A program made the translations under genes and the position numbers. The notes under the pieces were generated by a model. It did no database searches. It was not told where the DNA came from and worked only from the letters and a program-made list of their open reading frames with translations. A DNA stretch of 47,572 bases, taken from Trichomonas tenax (taxonomy: Eukaryota > Parabasalia > Trichomonadida > Trichomonadidae). The DNA lies in the NCBI GenBank assembly GCA_023091735.1, contig JALKBU010000334.1, positions 1 to 47,572 on the forward strand. The letters are read 5' to 3'. This document shows, in pieces, positions 35,452 to 44,400 of this stretch (within the stretch, counting starts at the first letter, position 1; each line of letters starts with the position of its first letter).

Positions 35452-38400
35452 TTAAATTGGAGTAGAAAGAAGAAGAGCAGCACCTCTTAAGATCCAGAAC
35501 TGCGGGTCTTCTTTAACTGGGAAGTGGGCAGAAACGACGAAGTTTGTTGAAAGACCTGTGGAGCTGAGGACACCAGCTCTAACCTGTGTTCTGTAAACTG
35601 GGCAAGCGAAATCTGTCGCTGGCATGACGTAGTGTTGTTGTGGGATAAGGTGTATAACAGGAGCCGGTGCATATGTTGTACCAACCTTTGGATCCTTCAT
35701 GATCTTTGCAGAGCTATCCCAGTCAGCACCGTCGAAGTACATACCGTAGATGTAGACACCATCTTCTGGTTGCTTGGCGATGGAGTCCGGTGGCTCCTGA
35801 ATTGTCTCTGTCTTGAATCTAAGCGTGTTAACTGGAACCTTGTGCTTTCTTGAGTATGCCTGGAGAATACCAGTCATGAATGACTGCGGGAAGAAGAAGC
35901 CACCGATCCAGAAAGCCGGCGGTTCGTTCTTTGTAGCCCAGTTCTTGATGAAGTCGACTCTCTTGACGAGGTCGGCAACCCAAGAAACAAGTGGCTTCAT
36001 TGATGGATAAGCGGCCTGAGACCAAATCTGTGGAACTTTGCCATTGTTAAATGCTGTGTACATCTCAGAAAGGGCATCGTTCATGACGACAAGACCCTTG
36101 ACGGCCTTGATGAGGTTGTCGACGCTCTCTCTGACGACCTTGAGAAGTCTGTTGTATCTGATGATCTCCTGTCTGAGAACGACGTGGAGTGATGTCTCAA
36201 CTTCTGGTTCCTTGTAGACGAGATCGACTGGAATGTCGATCTTAATCTTTTCAGCTGTGTCGATGACGAACTGGTCTTGTCTGCTGCCAGAGGCACCACC
36301 GGAAACACGTGGCTGGACACCAAGAAGGGCATTAACGAAGTCGTTGGACTGCGCTGTCTGAGCGGACATCTGAGCGTTGATGTGGAGACCGAAGATCGTT
36401 GGTGGATCGACCTTTGGATATTCTTCGATGTGCTTGAGGACCTGTTGGTATCCTCTGACTGTTGGAGCTGTGAACAAGTTTGCTTCATCGTAGAAGCAGT
36501 TCTCGTTGAGAAGCTTTGTATGGATGATATTGGAAAGGTGAGCAAGAAGGCATCTTCTATCCCAGTCATCTGTAACTCTACCACCGTAAGCGATTTGACC
36601 GACGAGGTAGTTGAGAGCTTTCCACTGGATCTCTTGGCCTTCGACCATAAGAGAGTTCATCATAAGTGTGGACATTCTGTAGTCAGAGTCACTCCATTCG
36701 TAGATGATGTTCCAACCGAGTGGACCGAACTTCTTACGCTCCTGGATGAGGGAAGCGAAGAATGCGAGACCAACGCAAAATCTCTGCGCAGTTGTGCTCA
36801 TTGCGTCGAAGAAGTATGGATCGACGAATGTTGTCATGAGTCTATTAACGTTGAGTGAGAGACCACGTGGTGGCTCTGATGTGACCTTGACGGATTCCTG
36901 GAGGACAGAGAATGGGAAGTCTGGTGTTGGCATTGAAGAAAGGAAGAGTCTGAAGCCCTGGTGAACCTCCTTTGGCTTGCTTCGAATTTCACGCAGCATA
37001 TCACCGAGTGTTGAAAGCCATGAAGCGTAAAGGTGGCAGTTCTGAAGGAAGACCCAGTTACCTGTTATCTTAGCGTTCTTGATGAGCTCGACAGCGATTG
37101 GGCCCTGGCCTTGACCAAGGGAAAGTGGCTGAAGCTTGGCTTCACTCTTTTCTGCGAACTGTCTAAGTGCTGGAAGTGGATCTGCACCTTGAGAAAGAAT
37201 GAAGACAAGTGGGATTGGAGGCTTTGTGTCTGTGTAAGCTGATGGGATAGAAAGATCTGGCGGCTGAGCGTACTCTTGCCCCTTCTCAGAAACAATGAAC
37301 TGAATGGTACCAAGAATCAACTTACGTGGGCAAGCAGTGGCAATGAGGAGGATTCTCTCGAAGTTAGAGAGCTCGTTGTAGCGAGCAGGAAGGTTGAGTC
37401 CTGACTCTGAGATGAAGAAATCCGAGAACTCATCGAAGTTGGACTTGATATCATTAGAAAGATCTTTGAGCTTCTCGACGTACTTTCCAATGGCGATGAT
37501 CTTTCTCCATGTGAGCAAGTTGATGGAATCATCAGGAGATCTGACCTGATCTTCTGGTGGAAGATCTGATGGACCTCTGACAAAGAGTTCCCACTGATCA
37601 GCTGTGATTGTGCCTTCATCACGCATGACAGAAGTAATGAGAAGGAATGAGTAAAAGATCTGGTGCCTTGCGAACAGACCACGAGACACAGCTGCATATG
37701 TTCTGTATGTGATGAGCTCAATGAGGTCTGCGAGGCGCTTCTCGATTGTGTCAGCTTGATATGGTGTGAGAATACAGTTGACGAAGAGGTTCTTGAAGAA
37801 TTCAAGAGAGTATTGATACATAGGATCGACACCTGGGAGATCAGGAAGTGTGAAGAACAGAGTTGAACCACGCTGTGCGACACCTCTGTAAACTTCGCAA
37901 AGTTCCTTGTTCTGCTTCTCTGAAACTTCTGCTTCTTCAAGTCTTGCTGTAACAGCCTTAGCTGTGGATTTGGCCTCCTGAAGGGCAATGATTAGTTCTT
38001 CGTTATCGAGAATATTGCCTTCGGACTTGAAAAGGAGCTGAAGAATCTTCTTCATCTGTTGATCGAGTGTCTTCTTGTTCTGAGCAATTTCAACGACAAG
38101 CTTAGCACGAGCTGCTTCGACTTCTGGCTTCTCAAGCTTAACGACATCTGTGAGAAGCTGCTCAACAAGACCGTTTGGTGTAACAGCGAAGTTGATGACG
38201 GACATCTGAATGAAAACGTCTGGCATGAAAACTGGATTCCTGTACTTTGTAACCAAGACGAGCTTGAAGTTAGGATCGTAGTCAATTTCTCTGCCATCGA
38301 GGACGATCTTCTTGTTACCAGCTGGGCCCTTTCTGAACTGTGGAGAGAGAATTCCCTTAAGTGCTGGATCGATTTGCTCGCCAACACCTTCAACGATGAC

Positions 38401-41400
38401 TGGTGTACCCATCTTGATCGCATTTTCGATGGTGATAGACATCTTGGAGTCACCTGGTCTGATGATTTGAAGACCGTTCTCTTCGTTGATAGCGCAGAAC
38501 CATCTGAAGCCCTGCTCCTGTGGATCGATGAGAAGTGGCCATCTTGTGCACTGAGTCACAAGGATACCATTTTCTGTTGAAAGGTTATCTGATGGAAGAC
38601 CAGCAATGCGCCAATCTCTGATAAGCATTGGATCACCAGCGGCAAGTTCCATTGAGAAATCTTCTGTGAATGGGATCTCGACAGATTTGATAATTTCTTT
38701 CATCTTCTCGAGAAGCAATGCTCTATAGACTGGCGGGAATGGACCGAAGTAAGAAAGGTTGAGTGCAATAAGGAATGTATCACCGACAATGTTAGCAGCG
38801 AGACTATTAAGTGTCTTAAGGGATTCACTCCATCTGCCAAGTTCATCATTAAGAGCTGTTGTAAGCTTGGAGGCGTTCTCCAAACGGAGCTGTGTTCTGT
38901 TGATCTGAGCTTGAAGCTTCTGTTGCTGATCAAGAGAAGCCTGGAATCTTGCACGAAGGTCGTTATACTTGGCCTCGAGATCATTGAGTTCTTTAACTTT
39001 CTCAGCGAGAGCAGCCTGAGCCTGATCTCTCTGTTCCATGGCCTCAGCGCACTTCTTTTCAAGTGGCTCGATCTCCTTTCGGACTCTGATGAAATCGTTG
39101 ATAGCAATGACCCATCTGCAAAGGCATGATGCAGCACCAGATTGTTCGGCAACGAGCTCAACCTTGAATTCAGGATCCTGGAGATATGGCTGAATCTTGG
39201 CGAGATCTGCATCAGTGATGTTCTGGTTGTGCAATTCTGAAAGAATTGTCATGTTGTTTGGCTTTGAAAGGAATGTCTGAGCGCCCTTCCAGTCTGTTGG
39301 GAATCCTGTAAGCGAGCAAACGGCGCTAAGGACAAGCTTAACTCTGCTTGGTGGGTTCTTGTAAGTCTTGACAGCAGCGAGTTCACCCTTCTTTGATTTA
39401 AGGACTTCGACAGCTTCCATAGCGGACTTAAGCATTGGGAGAATGGCATCACGTTCAGCTGCAGCCTTTGTAGCGAGAACTTCAGCAACATCAGCTTTCT
39501 GCTGCACTTCAACTTTTTCTGTTTCAACGATTGTCTTCTTTTCTTCTAAGACTGCTTTATCGGCTTCAAGTTCCTTAAGAAGCTTTTCGACTTCAACGGC
39601 GTGAACTTCGAGTTGGGGCTTCAAGGCGACAAGTTCTTGTTCCATACCACCGACGACGCTGTTTGTTTCTTCAATCTTGGAGACACCACGCTTAAGCATA
39701 CTCTGCTCTTCTTCGAGCTTCTTCTGACGCTTTCCAAGGCTTGTGCCGAATGTTTTCATGAAATCGATGTAAGCAGCAGGAGTGACATAGTAAAGTCTCC
39801 TAACTTGCAGCATCATCTCATCGGCAGTCTCTGTGACAGCAACATGACACTTTCCTGCAGCTATGGCGAGCTTCTCCTGGATTCCTTCGACAACTGGGAC
39901 ACCGTTGAAATCGATTTCTCTGAACTGGCTGAGGGCGACATCCATGAGCGCTGTATCACTCCAAATATCGAACCAGTCGATTGTGCAACAGTTGACAAGA
40001 GATGGGAACATGTTTGTTCTTGTACGGAACTTTTCACCAATTGGAGAAAGAGCAAGAACAATGTGTAAGTTTGTTCTAACGCGGTTAATGAATGTGCTTA
40101 AGATGACATCACGGGCGAACGATAAGTTGAGCTTCTTGATAACTGGAGTCATTTCAGTAACAATCTTTTCTGTTTCTTCGCTATCGAACAAGTTTGGAAC
40201 TTCACCATTGTTCAAAATGCAGTTGATGTCTTCAAGGAATGATTCGTTGATGATGTGCTCATCAGACATCATGAAGACAATTTGTTTACCTTCAATACCT
40301 GTCTTGAGATAGAGCTCCTTAAGATCATCTCTGAATTCAGTTCTTGTGTAGTGGTTTGTAAGCTTTGGCTCTGCATAAATTGCATCGCAAACACAAGCAG
40401 CAGCCTTAGCTGTTGTTCTCTTACCAGTACCACCGACCCCAACAAGCAACATGTTACCTGCTGGCTGCTTGAAGACACGAGTGATACGGCCAATATGCTT
40501 AATGCAGTCATCGAAGAAAACGAGCCTAGTATCAGGCATTCTTTCATCGAATATCTGCGTAAGCTTATCTTTGATCTTAAGCATGTTGTCGAATGGTCTG
40601 TAGTATGCATCGTGTGTCATGAAGTCGCAAAACAGTGGCTTCATCTTTCCTTCCTCTTCTTCAGCCTTGAAGTTCTTCTTCTTAAGCTGTGTCAAAATAT
40701 CAATAAATGTTGCTCTGTCTGTTGTATCAACAAGTCTATCGTGATAAACTCTCATGTTTTCGTGCTCCCACAAGTTGGCCATGTTCTCTGGTGTATAGAC
40801 AACTTCTGGTCTTGCTGTCTTGATACCAGTGAAAACCTTTGCAAGATCACGAAGGTTGAATGTGTAGTGAGACTTTGATGGTGTTGGAAGGAATTCGTGG
40901 CAAACTCTCTCGAAGATTGTGACGGAGCTCTGAACGATGTTGTCCTTAAGCTGCTTGATGGCATCTGGGAACTTTGTTCTGGCGAAGTAGCAGCCCATGG
41001 ATGTTCCGAAGATTTGCTTGAGTGATGCAGATGTTGGTTCACTGAGATAGAGAACTGTGAACTTAGAGGTGAAACGTGGGCTTGGTTCAGCACGACCGCC
41101 ACCAGCTGGCTGACCAGCAGCAATGATGATCATATCCTTGACCATGATCCATGATAAGTCCTTCATGTTGAAGAAACCGCCCTGCGAAAGATACTGTCTA
41201 AGAAGTTCGAGTGGTGGCTGAGCACCATATGTTTCTGGCTTTGGCATGATAACATCATCGACAACAAAGCAAGCTGTCTTGCCTTCTGGAGCACCAAGAA
41301 GTGTCTTCTTCTTTGTTTCCATCTTTGTTTCGATTGTTTCCTGAATCTGCTTAGCTGTTGTCTGAGCAGAAAGTGTGAGTGAGAATGTCATGACCTTCTC

Positions 41401-44400
41401 TTCCATTTCCTTCAGTGTGTTCATGACAATTGTTGTCTTACCACCACCACTTGGTCCTGTGATCATTGTATGCATATTGTTCTCAACACATAACTTAAGC
41501 AATGATGAGAAGCAAATTGTGTCTTCTGTTGCAACGAAATCTTCATTTGGTGCAGCCTCTTCAGCACGCTGAGACCACATAGTGAATGTTGTGCAGTCTT
41601 CCTCGAGGAAGTAGTCGAAGATGAGGCGCTTTTGTGGATAGGCAAACTTGCAACCAATTGCTTCTCTAAGAAGTGTATCAAAATCGATCTTCATATTTGG
41701 ATTCAAAGAACCACCGAATGCCCAAGCGAAGCACCAGCCGAAGATTGTTTTGATCTTCTTTTCATAGAGATCTTCATTATCTCCATCGAGTTTGGCTTTA
41801 TGGCGTGTAATGAAGGATTCAAAGAAGGTCTTACATGTGCTGAAACCATTAGCAAGTGTGCACTTGAATTGGAATCCAGCGAAAACTTCCATTGTGTGTT
41901 TGATCATGTCCATGATAACTTCCTTGAGAGCTGGCTTCATCTGTGTAACTGAGAACCAGTTATAGACAAAGGCTGTCCATGGAATATCAATTGGCTCATA
42001 GTAAACCATACCACAGCGGGAAACTGTGGCTGGTGAAGCCTGAGAAAGGTCACCGACTTCGAAGATCATTTCCATCTCATCTGTCATCTTGAGACGCTGG
42101 CTGTTAGCGAGGGAAAGCATCTTGTTATCATCAAGAACTGTGTTCATGTTTTCAATCCAGAGGGCATCGACTGGGCCATCGAAGATGATCCATTGTTTCT
42201 GACTTGTTTCTGCGGCGACAGATTCTCTGAACATCTTAGACACAATACCATCGAACCATTCACCGGTGTTTTCGTTGAAAGCACCGTACATCTTGGAAAG
42301 CTCAATGGACTTCGGGTTGAGGGTCATCATGTTTGCATCAATGACTTCACCGAGAGAATGAAGAGACACTGTCTTGCCGCCACCTGTAGGGCCGACAAGC
42401 ATGACACCGTGCCTGATTCTCATTGTTTCCCAAAGCTGGACAGTCTTGACAATAAGTGGTCTGACGATATCCAAGTTGTGGGATCTGAAATTGTCTTCGA
42501 GTTTCTTGAAAAGCTTTGGATCCAACACTGTTTCGAAGACGACGTCCTGGAAAAGATCGTTAACAAGAGACTGGAAGAGTGTCTTATCGTTACCGAGGAG
42601 CTTTGGAATGTTTGAGTTGTTGATAGCTTGGATAAGGATTTCATCTTCTGGGTTATTTGGCATCTGACGCTTAACCAAACCAGCCATAGAAAGAACTGAT
42701 TTAAGAGCACGCATACCGAAGTCATAGTGAGACTGTGGAGAAAGCATTTCGCTGGAAAGTTTGTAAAGCTGTGTGATCTTTTCAGCAAGGACACGTGCAT
42801 TCTCGAAACCTTGACCATAAAGGAAGATTTCAGCGATAAGTGCATAATCTGGAACTGTCATAGCAATTGGTCTGAAGAGGGCCTTAAGGTTATCTGGAAG
42901 TTCTGTACGGCCAGCGTAACCTGGGTTCATTGTGATGAATACACCACACTTTGGATTGAGCGGGATGTTCTTTCCGCAGAATACGAAGTTTGTAGCATTC
43001 TCGTTCAAAGCATCCTGAATTGTACGAACCTGCTCGGCAATAACGGAAAGCACACCTGGATCGATACGGTTGAATTCATCGAAGCATGCCCATGCACCTG
43101 TCTGAGAGAGACCGCTAAAGAATGCCTGCATCTGGTTGGCTGTGACAGCTTCAGAACAGTTGAAAACGACGCAGAAGTTGGCAATGGCCTTAGCAAGATC
43201 CTTGACAGTTTCTGTCTTACCAGTACCGGCTGGACCAGCTGGAGAACCACCAAGATGGTGTCTGAGAGCACTTGTAAGTGTCAAGTAGCAGCGCTCTGTA
43301 AGTGGTGTAATGATGAGACGTGGTGTGGCACCAAGATATTCGTAGCCGTATTCGATTGTGGAATCTGTTTGGCGAACCAAGATCTTGTTGTCTTCGAAGA
43401 AGTATCTAAGACGCTTTGCCCATTCGAAATCGTTGATATCGCTTATGCCTGATTTCTGGATTTCTTCGATAATATCTCTGTTATGAACCTCGATTGTGAT
43501 CAAAGCGACAAGAGCTTCTCTGTAGACTTTGTTAAGATCTGTTCTGACTAAGCCAGCAAGTTCCTTAAGGCGTGCTTCATAAACTTCAAGAGCCTTATGC
43601 ATTGATCCATTTAAGTTTGTTGAAACGAGGTGACAGAAGAAGACCTGTGTAATGGCAAGAATTGTCTGAGCTGGGAAGAGCGATGTCCATTCGCCGAATG
43701 GCTTCGCTTCGTAGGCATTCATAGCATCAGCTGAGATGAGCTGAAGTGCTCTTCTCATGTTAGCTTCAAGACTCTTAAGCCAGCCTTCGACTGGACCACG
43801 AACTGCGACTGTCTGAATCGGAATAACTTCGCCTTCCTTGGATATAATCTGATCAATGGAGTGTCCGCTATCGATCAAGTGGAGACCATAAATGTTCTCG
43901 AAAAGCTTGTTGAGGTGCTTCTGGAGACCAACAGGATTCTTACCGAGAGAAAGAATTTCGATAAGATCATCGTTGGAAAGGAAGAAGAATCTTGGGAATT
44001 CCGTTCTCTTGGACATAAGGAATACTTCAATAGCCTTCTGAATTGACTCATAGCGCTTATCCCAAGAAGCAAGGTTCCTAAGTGGTTCATCGGATTGAGC
44101 TGCAATAGCGTAAACTCTTGGCTTATCTCTGATAGCAACAACCCAGTTCTTGAACTCCTTCTCAACTTCGTGGAAAAGCTTGAATTCGTTCGAAAGCTGC
44201 CTCTGAATATCCGAATCCTTGAAGATGTTTCTAAGATACATCCACTGCTTCTGAACAGATGAGATGAGCTCAATCATCTTTTGGACCTTGTTGAGGACAC
44301 CGATTGTCTTATCAACTCTGACCTTGATTGGACCGACATAACGTGAAGATCTGATTGTTGAGCATTTGACGAATGAATCATCGAGAATTTCTGTGATATC

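Noticed and set aside
36277..36858. 193-residue plus-strand frame inside the canonical dynein gene
   Set aside because: It is antisense to conserved dynein AAA6/C-terminal coding sequence; long antisense frames are a by-product of biased codon use.
39601..40878. Long plus-strand frames opposite dynein AAA4 and stalk coding sequence
   Set aside because: They are antisense shadows of a gene with strong codon bias and show no motifs of their own.
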